Source: Sporosarcina cyprini (lineage in GTDB: Bacteria; Bacillota; Bacilli; Bacillales_A; Planococcaceae). From it: a DNA stretch of 64,000 nucleotides. Numbering within the stretch: the stretch's first letter is position 1; each line of letters begins with the position of its first letter. The translations under genes were made by a program, and so were the position numbers. Location: contig NZ_JAKMHX010000018.1 of the NCBI RefSeq assembly GCF_022048975.1, positions 62,001 to 126,000 on the forward strand. The letters run 5' to 3'. The notes under the pieces were generated by a model that saw only the letters and a program-made list of their open reading frames with translations, had not been told where the DNA came from and made no database searches. This document shows positions 17,256 to 25,577 of the stretch, one piece after another.

Positions 17256-18479
17256 ATGAATTCATCCTACTGGTTAACAAATGTACGGTTAGAAAATGGA
17301 TACCATTTTGAGAATGAGGTGATCACAGGAACTCAAACCGACACCTTTCACCTCCTGATTGAAGACGGGAAGATCGCTAAAATTGTTTCTTCCGATACGT
17401 CAATAGACGATAAGTTGCCGAGAAAGAATGCCGGAAACCTTTTGGCTCTGCCATCTTTCAAAGAAATGCATGTGCATTTGGACAAAACACTGCTTGGTGA
17501 CCAATGGAGGCCCGTCACACCTGCAGCCAATATATTTGAGCGGTTTGAGATAGAAAAACGGGTTCTCCCTACTTTGCCAACGACAACGAAAGAAAGGGCA
17601 AAAGTGCTGATTGAAACGCTGATGAAGGCGGGTTCCACACATATCCGAACGCACGTCGACATTTATCCTGAAGTAGGGCTTGATAACCTGTATGCTGTCC
17701 AGGAGGCATTATCCGATTATGAAGGCAGGCTTTCCCACGAAATCGTCGCCTTCCCGCAACACGGATTGCTTCTGTCGAACAGTCAGGATTTAGTGAGGCA
17801 AGCCGTTCGTCAAGGTGCCACTTTAGTAGGAGGGGTCGATCCAGCAACTGTTGACGGGGACATGGAAAGGTCCTTGCAAGAATTGATGGAAATCGCCGTT
17901 GAAGGAAATGTTGATATCGATTTACACTTACACGATCCTGGTCAACTTGGATTGGCTACGATTAAAAGACTTGCCAAGTTAACGGAGGAGGCAGGATGGC
18001 AGGACCGTGTGACGGTTAGCCACGCATTTGCATTAGGAGATATGGCTGGAAGAGAAGCAGATGACATGGCTCAAATGCTTTCTGAGCTTGGAATCTCAAT
18101 TATCACGAGTGTACCTATCGGAAGAGTCATTCCTCCAGTGAATTTCTTGCATGAAAAAGGCGTTCAAGTCGCAGTTGCCTGTGACAACATTTTCGATTCA
18201 TGGTCTCCGTTCGGGAATGGCGATATCCTGGAACGTGCTGGCCGGTTCGCGGAATTGTCCGGCCGAGTAACGGAGCGCAAACTAGCAGAAACGATCGGTT
18301 TTATTTCCGGCGGCATCACTCCTTTGAGTCAGACAGGAGAACGACTGTGGCCACAAGTTGGCGATGAGGCAAATATCGTCTTTGCAGAAGCAAGCTGCTC
18401 TGCAGAAACGGTTGCAAGACGAGCTAAACGAAAAGCCGTGTTTTATAAGGGGAATCTTGTGGCGGGTTCGTTCTATTAA
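17256..18479 (+). CDS. Amidohydrolase / cytosine-deaminase-like hydrolase
   Basis: 407 residues of the amidohydrolase superfamily (TIM barrel). Metal ligands seen: HVHLDK near residue 72, a His in DLHLHDPG near 227, VSHAF near 253, and the catalytic Asp in CDNIFDSW near 305. The usual proton-relay Glu of CodA (His-x2-Glu) is replaced, because the motif here is HLHD. That argues against simple cytosine deaminase; a related deaminase or N-acyl hydrolase is possible. It lies 66 bases downstream of the CDF gene without an intervening terminator, and ends with a strong one. Confidence 0.85.
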   Translation: MNSSYWLTNVRLENGYHFENEVITGTQTDTFHLLIEDGKIAKIVSSDTSIDDKLPRKNAGNLLALPSFKEMHVHLDKTLLGDQWRPVTPAANIFERFEIEKRVLPTLPTTTKERAKVLIETLMKAGSTHIRTHVDIYPEVGLDNLYAVQEALSDYEGRLSHEIVAFPQHGLLLSNSQDLVRQAVRQGATLVGGVDPATVDGDMERSLQELMEIAVEGNVDIDLHLHDPGQLGLATIKRLAKLTEEAGWQDRVTVSHAFALGDMAGREADDMAQMLSELGISIITSVPIGRVIPPVNFLHEKGVQVAVACDNIFDSWSPFGNGDILERAGRFAELSGRVTERKLAETIGFISGGITPLSQTGERLWPQVGDEANIVFAEASCSAETVARRAKRKAVFYKGNLVAGSFY

Positions 18480-18555
18480 TACTTTTTGGTTATGAACAAA
18501 CAACATTCAGTATGAATACTTGCCCACTCAATATTGTCTTATAGGCAGTATCATG

Positions 18556-18598
18556 CACAAAAACAGCCCTAGCTGTATGCTAAAGGGCTGTTTTTGTG
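18556..18598. terminator. Terminator after the amidohydrolase gene
   Basis: Perfect 15-bp stem (18556-18570 with 18584-18598), A and T runs on both sides, so it can act in both directions; a minus-strand gene ends at 18646. Confidence 0.88.
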
Positions 18599-18645
18599 AC
18601 CAAGGTTTTTTTGGCTTCTAGACCCATTGATAAGATTCCGTAAAT

Positions 18646-19521
18646 TTAATCAAAGTTTCTACATTGTTCGAGGCTTTCCTCTTGCGAAATATGCTTTTGT
18701 ATATTGACGTTTGTGATTTGCAAACCAGTTAGGTTTGAATCGCTAACAGAAAACGTCAGTTTATCATAATCTCCTCCATGGTGTCCTGAATAGTTCAAAG
18801 CACTAGCAAAGACGATGTGCCTCCTTGTGTCTCCGTCGATAGGTTCAATATGAATTTTGGGGCACATAATGAAATCTGAATAAGAAGGATCCAATTGATA
18901 TAAATAACGGGTATACAATGCTTCTTCAAGTAATTCTTCCTTTGCAGGTCCCTTAGGCTCTTTTCTCCACTCAACCAAGATCCAATCAAAAAGATCTGGT
19001 GAGATTACTTTCACTTTATGTTGATTATTAGAAACAATCAAATCCCCTTCTTTCTCTGTACAAATGTTTTTATTATTTTCGTCTGTACAAAGATAAGCAG
19101 GTTCAATAGTAATGACATCACCATTCGACATGTTTAACGTCAATTTATTAGATGGATTATTTATTGTTTCTTCAATTCCTTCACTTACAAGTTTGGAGTT
19201 ATTAAGCCAATAGATCACTTTTCTGATGACTCGTTCTTCATAACCATCATTCATACTAAATCTACGCTGAAGTCCAGATTTATTTTCAATTTTTATATTT
19301 TGGATATTTTCGTACTCTAATGCATGTGAAGCCAATTGTTCCAGAAAAGGTTCTTTTGTGTATTTTTTTATTTCATCCTCTTCCTTGGTTAGATAAACTA
19401 AATTCCCACCGATAAATTGCTGAGTTACAAACACAGGCTGGCGTATTTCCTGTTGAGCAAAAACCACAGTATGATTGACAAAATAGAGGATGAAAAGAAG
19501 CAAACAGTGCATTTTCTTCAA
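18646..19521 (-). CDS. Secreted protein of unknown function
   Basis: 291 residues. A signal peptide is clear (MHCLLLFILYFVNHTVVFAQ, cleavage probably after Ala near 22). The mature part is polar, contains four Cys including CTDENNKNIC, and shows no domain I recognise. TTG at 19521 or ATG at 19512 could be the start; neither has a good ribosome binding site. AT-rich codon use compared with flanking genes hints at a recent arrival (impression only). Confidence 0.6.
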   Translation of the reverse strand: MKKMHCLLLFILYFVNHTVVFAQQEIRQPVFVTQQFIGGNLVYLTKEEDEIKKYTKEPFLEQLASHALEYENIQNIKIENKSGLQRRFSMNDGYEERVIRKVIYWLNNSKLVSEGIEETINNPSNKLTLNMSNGDVITIEPAYLCTDENNKNICTEKEGDLIVSNNQHKVKVISPDLFDWILVEWRKEPKGPAKEELLEEALYTRYLYQLDPSYSDFIMCPKIHIEPIDGDTRRHIVFASALNYSGHHGGDYDKLTFSVSDSNLTGLQITNVNIQKHISQEESLEQCRNFD

Positions 19522-19759
19522 CTAAGAACACCCGTCTTTTACTTTTTTAGATATCATGCCCCAAAGATGTGCATCCATCCTGTCGGTTTGTTAATTAAAG
19601 CAAAGGTACATTCGTCAAAAAGCTCTTTGCTTGCAGTCATTATATTTCCTGTAAAGTTCTAAGAGGGAGTACTTTTCTGGCGTGTTTTTTTCATTGCCGA
19701 TTCTCCACTAGCAAATGAATCATTTGCACATTTATTTTCAGTGGATCAATTACATCACT

Positions 19760-20377
19760 TCAATCAAGTATCGTTTCTTTTAAAGGATCCCTTAAAAACT
19801 CAAACATCGTCTTAATCTGACATTCCGTATTTCTATTAGCTGATACTCTAGGTAATTGATCTTCCGCGAAAAAGTCGATACTGCTTGTCTCCCCACCTGC
19901 ACTCGCTTCCCCGCCAATCAGCTCGCATAATATAAATATTTTATAATAGTGATAGGCTTCCGGGGGATGAGGATGTTTATTCTTATCAAACAGCGCGAGT
20001 AGTCTTACGGGAACTACATCGTAGCCGGACTCTTCTTTTATTTCTTTCACTACATTTTCAGAGGGTGACAATCCGATATCGCAAAAACCACCAGGCAAAG
20101 CCCACTTGTCATCCGCTTTTTCTTTAACCATTAATATCCGTCCGTCTTTAAAAACGACTCCGCGCACATCGTTTTTGGGTGTTTGATAACCTTCATCATT
20201 TGTAAAAAGTTCTCTAATCTTCACTATTTCTAAATCAGTATGTGCCGCCATCATCTCTACACTTATCTCGCGTAATTCTTCATAGCGCTCGATATCATAA
20301 ATGTCTTTGGAAAAAGCCAGTCCTGACTGTGCGATAGCTTGAATTCGTTTTGTCCACTCTAACCATAGATGGCTCAT
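19760..20377 (-). CDS. Nudix hydrolase with N-terminal helical domain
   Basis: 205 residues: an N-terminal helical domain (1-65) typical of the NUDIX_N family, then the Nudix fold. The box GGFCDIGLSPSENVVKEIKEE keeps the metal-binding EExxG end but has Leu where the first Glu is canonical and Lys for Arg, as in many members of this subfamily. Likely substrates are nucleoside-diphosphate compounds such as ADP-ribose. It overlaps the HAD gene by 4 bases (ATGA), so the two are coupled. Confidence 0.88.
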   Translation of the reverse strand: MSHLWLEWTKRIQAIAQSGLAFSKDIYDIERYEELREISVEMMAAHTDLEIVKIRELFTNDEGYQTPKNDVRGVVFKDGRILMVKEKADDKWALPGGFCDIGLSPSENVVKEIKEESGYDVVPVRLLALFDKNKHPHPPEAYHYYKIFILCELIGGEASAGGETSSIDFFAEDQLPRVSANRNTECQIKTMFEFLRDPLKETILD

Positions 20378-21021
20378 ATGCCGACTCTCTCCTTTACTAA
20401 ACAGTGGAATTCCTTAACGCTCGATAAGAGAGAATGTGGTGTTTCACTAAATGACCCAACTTGCTCTTTTGCCAGCCAGCTCACTCCAATAGTAGTAATA
20501 CCAGCTTTCTTGCCTGCAATAATATCAGCATCGGTATCTCCAATAAAAACAGCATCATTTTTATCCACCTTCAATAGATTTACTGCTTTTAGTAGCCCCT
20601 CCGGATCAGGTTTAGGCTTTACTACATCATCTCCCGTAACAATAACATCGAACATCTCTACCATATTCAATGCCTTTAAGGAGATATCTAAACTTCTTCG
20701 CGCTTTTCCCGTGAAAATACCTATTTTGATATGTAACGATTTTAATAACAACAAGAGATCAATTATCTCTTTGTTTTCCAAGACCAGCTCATGATGATAT
20801 TCGGAATAAATTTGGTAAAAGTATTCGATCGCATCTTCTTTCGCTGGATGTAACAGCTGTTGCTGAATAATGCCAATTTCAGATGGCCCAAACATCTCTT
20901 CAACTTGCAACGAAGTAAGTTTTCTTTTATCGAACACTTCAAAAACCCTTTGAAAAGAATAAAAACAGATTGGCAACGTATCGGCTAACGTTCCGTCAAA
21001 ATCAAATATGACAGCTTTCAT
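20374..21021 (-). CDS. HAD-superfamily phosphatase (phosphoglycolate/PpaX-like)
   Basis: 215 residues. All four HAD motifs are present: DFDGTLADT at residues 7-15 (nucleophile Asp), IFTGKARRS (motif II), KPKPDP (motif III Lys) and FIGDTDADI (motif IV). A C1-type cap lies between motifs I and II. It hydrolyses a small phosphate ester, perhaps phosphoglycolate or pyrophosphate. RBS GGGGAGGAAG is close upstream. It is the first gene of a pair with the Nudix hydrolase, which suggests joint clean-up of nucleotide products (inference). Confidence 0.9.
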   Translation of the reverse strand: MKAVIFDFDGTLADTLPICFYSFQRVFEVFDKRKLTSLQVEEMFGPSEIGIIQQQLLHPAKEDAIEYFYQIYSEYHHELVLENKEIIDLLLLLKSLHIKIGIFTGKARRSLDISLKALNMVEMFDVIVTGDDVVKPKPDPEGLLKAVNLLKVDKNDAVFIGDTDADIIAGKKAGITTIGVSWLAKEQVGSFSETPHSLLSSVKEFHCLVKERVGI

Positions 21022-21162
21022 TCAAACTTCCTCCCCTATAAGTCAACTTGCCCAGCGACATATCACACAAGCCGGCAAACTTTTCTGAATCAACCTTACA
21101 TAAGATTGTACTATTTCCTCAAATGAATTGGTAATTTTAGTAGGATTAATAAATTCTCAAAA

Positions 21163-21188
21163 AAATAGCGTCCTTCTAGAAAGGGCGC
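21163..21188 (-). terminator. Terminator of the GNAT gene
   Basis: Imperfect hairpin (GCG-CCTT / AAGG-CGC with single mismatches) followed on the minus strand by seven T. Confidence 0.65.
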
Positions 21189-21225
21189 CAGTAAATAATA
21201 GATTTATTCTAATACACTATTTCTT

Positions 21226-21711
21226 CTAATACCGATAGAGCATCGTTTTAGATGTCCCAACTGTTTCATAATCCCGAAATCCGAGTTTTTCATACAATGC
21301 GATGGCACCTCTATTTTCTAAATCCACACTGAGAGAAATGCCAGTATACCCTTCTTCCTTTGCGCGCTGGATAATATTTTGCATCAATATTGTTCCGACT
21401 CCCCTGCCTCGGAACTCTTTTCGAACGGCAATTCCTATTTCAGGTGTGTTCTCATCGACAAAGCCATATCCTTTGTTATCGGTATCGAATAACCTATACC
21501 ACACTGCTCCGATCGCTTCGTTTTCGTCATTTTTGGCCAGCAGAGCATAGTCCCCTTTTCTTCCCCATCCATCATAGTATTTTCGTAAATTCGGTTCACT
21601 CAACAGCTCCGCTAGGGATGGTTTATTTTCAGGAATGTGAATCGATTCGTAAAACATCTCCTGAAAGAAGCCGTAATCTTGCTTGTCCTTCAGCTCTTGG
21701 AATGTAACCAT
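21226..21711 (-). CDS. GNAT-family N-acetyltransferase
   Basis: 161 residues. The acetyl-CoA loop motif VRKEFRGRGVGTILM (near 95-109) and the C-terminal LYEKLGFRDYETVG are typical. A single gene with its own terminator; GAGGGAGAG precedes the ATG by five bases. Substrate unknown. Confidence 0.9.
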   Translation of the reverse strand: MVTFQELKDKQDYGFFQEMFYESIHIPENKPSLAELLSEPNLRKYYDGWGRKGDYALLAKNDENEAIGAVWYRLFDTDNKGYGFVDENTPEIGIAVRKEFRGRGVGTILMQNIIQRAKEEGYTGISLSVDLENRGAIALYEKLGFRDYETVGTSKTMLYRY

Positions 21712-21775
21712 TATTTCTCTCCCTCTCTGTCTTGATCTGACAAAAACATCATACCACTCCGCTCGATCCCAGCTG

Positions 21776-22822
21776 TTAATCTACAATTTTCTCCACAATA
21801 TAGTTGGCATCATCCCCAACACCCAGCAATAAGGAGGAACCCCTATGCGATTGCCATGGTAAACCGAGAAAATAGAGACCGTTGATTGGGCTGACTCCTC
21901 GCTCATGGATGACTTCCTCTCGTTCATTTAAAACTCCATTAATATGTATCCAATCATAAGCAGGCTCGAAACCGGTCGCCCAAATGATGTTATCTACTTG
22001 AATTGAGGTGCCGTCTACAAAGAACACATTTCGACCATCTGCATTCGAAACCCTGGCAGTCACTTTGACCTTCTCCTTTTTTATAGCAGAGCGTAGTTGA
22101 TTGCCAAATATCGGATCGCCTTTTTCTCTTAGCTTTCGTCCAATAATCGATGTGCTTGGTGCATGTAACAATCCGATTTTATCAAACCACCAAAATACAC
22201 TTATTCTAGCTACTGTTAAAGGAAAATAGCGGAGCGGTTTACTGACAGCTAAAAAGGTAGTTCTTCTCTTAGCTAACTCCACGGCAATTTGTGCTCCACT
22301 ATTTCCCCCACCCACAACTAAAACATTTCCTTCGTTCAGTTGACTAGCATTCGTATATTCGGACGAGTGTATTTGAAGGGTATTGGTACTTACTTGTTTA
22401 GCATAGTCTGGCACCCGTTTCGTATGGAAGGGGCCGGTTGCAATGATGACTTGACCAGCCCAATACGTCCCTCTGTTAGTTTCAATACAAAATCCTTCTG
22501 AATCTCGTGTCAGTTTCAGCACTTTTGTACGGAGTTGGATCGGCAACGACAATTCTATTGCGTACCGTTTCAAATAATCGGCAACCTCATCTTTTATCAG
22601 AAAGCCATGGGGATCTCCCTCGAGTGCTAATCCCGGCAATGAACTGTACATCCTAGGCGTAAAAAGTTGAAGAGAATCATATCTTCTCCTCCACACCTCC
22701 CCCACTTCCGTCCCTTGATCAAGAATGACAAAGTTTTTACTATATCGCTGCAAATAGTAACCCATTGACAACCCTGCCTGCCCTGCTCCAATTATGAGGA
22801 CATCTAATTTATTCATATTCAT
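21776..22822 (-). CDS. Flavin-dependent monooxygenase (CzcO-like)
   Basis: About 348 residues. FAD-binding GAGQAG near the N terminus, NADPH-binding GGGNSG near 170, and the ATGF motif near 295 place it among FMO/CzcO-type NAD(P)H-dependent monooxygenases. The start ATG at 22822 has AAAGGGG seven bases upstream; a GTG nine codons earlier overlaps an operator-like palindrome. The promoter region carries two inverted repeats that look like TetR-type operators, so expression is probably induced by a ligand. No TetR gene lies adjacent. Confidence 0.9.
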   Translation of the reverse strand: MNMNKLDVLIIGAGQAGLSMGYYLQRYSKNFVILDQGTEVGEVWRRRYDSLQLFTPRMYSSLPGLALEGDPHGFLIKDEVADYLKRYAIELSLPIQLRTKVLKLTRDSEGFCIETNRGTYWAGQVIIATGPFHTKRVPDYAKQVSTNTLQIHSSEYTNASQLNEGNVLVVGGGNSGAQIAVELAKRRTTFLAVSKPLRYFPLTVARISVFWWFDKIGLLHAPSTSIIGRKLREKGDPIFGNQLRSAIKKEKVKVTARVSNADGRNVFFVDGTSIQVDNIIWATGFEPAYDWIHINGVLNEREEVIHERGVSPINGLYFLGLPWQSHRGSSLLLGVGDDANYIVEKIVD

Positions 22823-22837
22823 CCCTAATCCCCTTTC

Positions 22838-22900
22838 ATTCAAACGCACATTTGAATATAATGTACCTTTATTTCAACTAATAGTCAAACGTTCGTTTGA
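22838..22900 (-). promoter_or_regulatory. Promoter flanked by two TetR-like operators
   Basis: Inverted repeat 1: ATTCAAA (22838-22844) / TTTGAAT (22851-22857). Inverted repeat 2: TCAAACG (22885-22891) / CGTTTGA (22894-22900). On the minus strand TTGACT, sharing bases with repeat 2, and TACATT 17 bases later make a plausible sigma-A promoter lying between the two repeats. Confidence 0.6.
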
Positions 22901-22951
22901 ATGAAAACCCCTTCTTTCTCACAGTGCAGAAAGGAAGAGGTCTACAGAAAA

Positions 22952-23583
22952 CTAGTTAGTAAGTTGTGTTTCAAATTCAATCGTACGGGCTGTCCTAATG
23001 GCAGCCTCCTCATTTACAAGTCTTGAGACAACATGCAATGCCATATTGATCCCTGCGGAAATCCCTGCAGAGGTAATAACATTTCCTTGATCCACATATT
23101 TACTACCCCTAACCACATCAATATCCGTATATTTACTTTCCAGCAGCTCCAATGCTGAATGATGAGTCGTTGCCCGTTTCCCTTCCAGTAAATTTGCTTC
23201 CGCTAAGAAAAGAGCGCCGGTGCAAACGGATATGACTAATTCGCTTTGCGATCGTTTTGATAACCAGTTAATTATCTCCCTATCACCACTTACATTTTAA
23301 TCGCACTAATTGGTCCGCCCGGTATTACAATGACATCAAAAGATGGCATATTCACAAAACTATAGTCAGGTGAAACTCTTAAACCGTTATGAGCTTTTAT
23401 TGGTTCTCCCCCTTTAGAAAATGTACAAACAGTAAATGGCTTATCTTCTGATTTCAATTGGTTCCTGAACAGTTTGTTGACATCGCTGTCGTTATACGTT
23501 GACAGATTAAACACTTCATAGGGACCAGCGAAATCTAGTACATCTACATCATCAAACAACAATATTCCCACTTTAAATTGCAT
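22952..23583 (-). pseudogene. DJ-1/PfpI-family protein, frameshifted
   Basis: The first 97 codons (23583-23290) encode MQFKVGILLFDDVDVLDFAGP and stop just after PGGPISAIKM. The rest of the family fold continues in the -1 frame: ...ELVISVCTGALFLAEA (with the nucleophile Cys) and on to 22952. Adding one A to the A4 run at 23295-23298 (T on the plus strand) restores a single frame of about 210 residues. Either a recent single-base loss, a sequencing error in a homopolymer, or, less likely, a programmed -1 shift. RBS AAGGAG eight bases before the ATG is intact. Confidence 0.85.
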
Positions 23584-23746
23584 AGTAACAACTCCTTCTA
23601 GCTTTATTATATACCCCCCTAATGTATTTTCAATGAAATAGCTACTTTTCCTCCACTAGCAGGATTCGCTTCATCGTTCATTGAATATAAAGGTATAACA
23701 AGTTCCAAATCTACGGATTACGATTTCAGCGAAATGAGGTTTTGAA

Positions 23747-24628
23747 ATGCAGAAGACAATAACTGCTATTGGGGATAAAAAAATCGAGGCCATGATGGGA
23801 GGAACAGGATGCCCCACTGTTGTCATCCTGCCGGGCATGTCCTCTTCCATGTATGAATGGGAGCTTGTTTATAATCAACTATGCCAGTTAACGAAAGTCG
23901 TTGTTGTACATAGACCAGGAGTTGGAAATAGCGAGCTTGGCGACGAAAGCAGGACTACGTATACGACAGCCCTTGATCTTAAACAATTCCTAGACATTCA
24001 CAGGATTACTGAGCCAATCCTTCTAGTGGGACATTCCTACGGCGGCTTATGTGCGCAGCACTTTGCAAAGCTCTTCCCGAACTCAGTTGCAGGTGTTATG
24101 TTAGTTGATTCGACTTCCATTCATCTTCAAAGATTAAACCAAATTCCTTTGTCTGATGATGACGATTCCGACGAACGCTGGATAGAGAAATGCATCCATT
24201 ATTCCAGGATGACACCACAGCAATTAGCTGAAGAGATCAAACCACAACTGGAGAGCAACCAACTTTCGCTTTCCCCCTCGGCACAACGTAATATGATCCT
24301 TTGTCAAACGAATCCCAATTTGTACAAAGCGATGGCTTCAGAAATAAACGCTTGGGAACACTGTGCGCTGACGATCAAGCAAGCAGGTGAATTTCCCGAC
24401 ATGCCACTTGTAGTGATCGGCAGAGATCCTGAATATTCCGTCCGCCATTCGGAAGAGGTGACGAAAGAAGATGCGATCGCTATTGAAAATGTTTGGCAGG
24501 ATTTGATTCTGGAGCAAGTTACGCTAAACAGTAGTGGTAAATATATCTTGGCGGAAGACGCAGGTCACTCCATTCATCTGGATCGACCTGATATCATCAT
24601 AAAAGCGGTAAAAAACCTGCTTATTTAA
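23747..24628 (+). CDS. Alpha/beta hydrolase
   Basis: 293 residues. Nucleophile elbow GHSYGG (Ser near residue 95), oxyanion region LPGMSSS, and catalytic His in DAGHSIHLD near the C terminus; all parts of the fold are present. It is cytoplasmic, with no signal peptide. Substrate unknown (esterase, lactonase or haloperoxidase-type are all possible). GAGG lies close upstream of the ATG. It is divergent from the broken DJ-1 gene. Confidence 0.9.
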   Translation: MQKTITAIGDKKIEAMMGGTGCPTVVILPGMSSSMYEWELVYNQLCQLTKVVVVHRPGVGNSELGDESRTTYTTALDLKQFLDIHRITEPILLVGHSYGGLCAQHFAKLFPNSVAGVMLVDSTSIHLQRLNQIPLSDDDDSDERWIEKCIHYSRMTPQQLAEEIKPQLESNQLSLSPSAQRNMILCQTNPNLYKAMASEINAWEHCALTIKQAGEFPDMPLVVIGRDPEYSVRHSEEVTKEDAIAIENVWQDLILEQVTLNSSGKYILAEDAGHSIHLDRPDIIIKAVKNLLI

Positions 24629-24685
24629 TAATCTGGCACAAGCTGAAAAGACTTGAACTCTAACAGTAGTATAAATATCTTTTTC

Positions 24686-25096
24686 TTATTTCCTGTCTCT
24701 TTTATTCCGTAATATCTCAACAGCATTCTTAACTGCCTCAGGAATAGGCAACCCGATTCTCCCGGCATTTTCCGTAATGGACAAGATTTCATTGATCGAA
24801 TAAAAAACGATGACCATGGTCATCACAGCTTCCGATGACTGGATTCCACTTTCGCTTAAAATAAGATCGATAAGATGGGCAACGGTTACCATGATAAAAA
24901 TTAATACTTTCCGTGCGATGCCAAGCATGCCAACATGACTGCGCAGTCTTCCTGCGAGGGCACTTGCCACCATGCCTGTAATAAAGTCAATGACGACGAG
25001 CGTTAGTAAAATAGCTAACATGGCGTTCCAGCCACCGAATAAAAAAGTAAGAATTCCTGAAAAGAAAGCCGGTATCACTTTCAAATAAACATCCAT
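24686..25096 (-). CDS. Phage-type holin (holin 4 / toxin-secretion family)
   Basis: 136 residues from ATG at 25096, which has AAGGAGA eight bases upstream. Three to four hydrophobic helices (AFFSGILTFLFGG, LAILLTLVVIDFITGMVAS, VLIFIMVTVAHLIDLIL, MTMVIVFYSINEIL) and the end PIPEAVKNAVEIL match the Cph1/TcdE-like holin family. Such proteins make membrane pores for endolysin or toxin release. No endolysin, tail or capsid gene is near, so it is not part of a visible prophage. Confidence 0.88.
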   Translation of the reverse strand: MDVYLKVIPAFFSGILTFLFGGWNAMLAILLTLVVIDFITGMVASALAGRLRSHVGMLGIARKVLIFIMVTVAHLIDLILSESGIQSSEAVMTMVIVFYSINEILSITENAGRIGLPIPEAVKNAVEILRNKRDRK

Positions 25097-25296
25097 ACAT
25101 TCGCTCTCCTTATGTGTGCTACTTGTTACCATAGACTTGTCCGTATCTCGACATCCATGCTTGTAAATGAAACGTTGCTTCTCCATTTTAGTTATTAAAA
25201 AAATAGGTTCTGTATAGCATATGGAAGCTGCCGAGCACTTGAGTGTACGATTGCCTGCATGAAAATTCCTCAAATCCACCCAACAAACAGAAAAAA
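25097..25296. other. Intergenic region upstream of the holin gene
   Basis: Beyond the holin RBS I see no gene or clear signal. Confidence 0.35.
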
Positions 25297-25329
25297 ACAT
25301 CCCCCTCCCATTATAGGAGGCAGGATGTT
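25297..25329 (-). terminator. Terminator of the DUF3006 operon
   Basis: Imperfect 12-bp stem (25297-25309 with 25316-25329), then seven T on the minus strand, directly after the DUF3006 stop. Confidence 0.85.
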
Positions 25330-25331
25330 AT

Positions 25332-25577
25332 TCACTTCTTATTCTTCAATTTTTCCAACAGGCTTCGGACGTTATCTTCCATTTCCTTCGTCTCTGTCTC
25401 CAGCCTTTCAATTGCATAGGAACCATCTATTTCCTCGATCGTTACGATGTCTCCTTCTTTTAACTCAATATCCTCTTCTCCCACTTCAATCAAAAGACTC
25501 TTTTCCTCTGCTGGATAGTCAATAAATACATAATAGCCGTTTTCCATCCGGTCCAATGTATATTTTTTCTTCTGCAT
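25332..25577 (-). CDS. DUF3006 family protein
   Basis: 81 residues, acidic, beta-rich (YTLDRMENGYYVFID... IELKEGDIVTIEEIDG) with a charged helical tail. DUF3006 genes regularly accompany ComEC-like metallo-hydrolase genes in Bacillales, and here the start codon overlaps the stop of that gene (TAATG), so the two are translationally coupled. Function unknown; an inhibitor or partner of the hydrolase is a guess. Confidence 0.85.
   Translation of the reverse strand: MQKKKYTLDRMENGYYVFIDYPAEEKSLLIEVGEEDIELKEGDIVTIEEIDGSYAIERLETETKEMEDNVRSLLEKLKNKK

Noticed and set aside
24686..25096. Prophage
   Set aside because: A single holin gene with no endolysin, tail, capsid or integrase near it is not enough.
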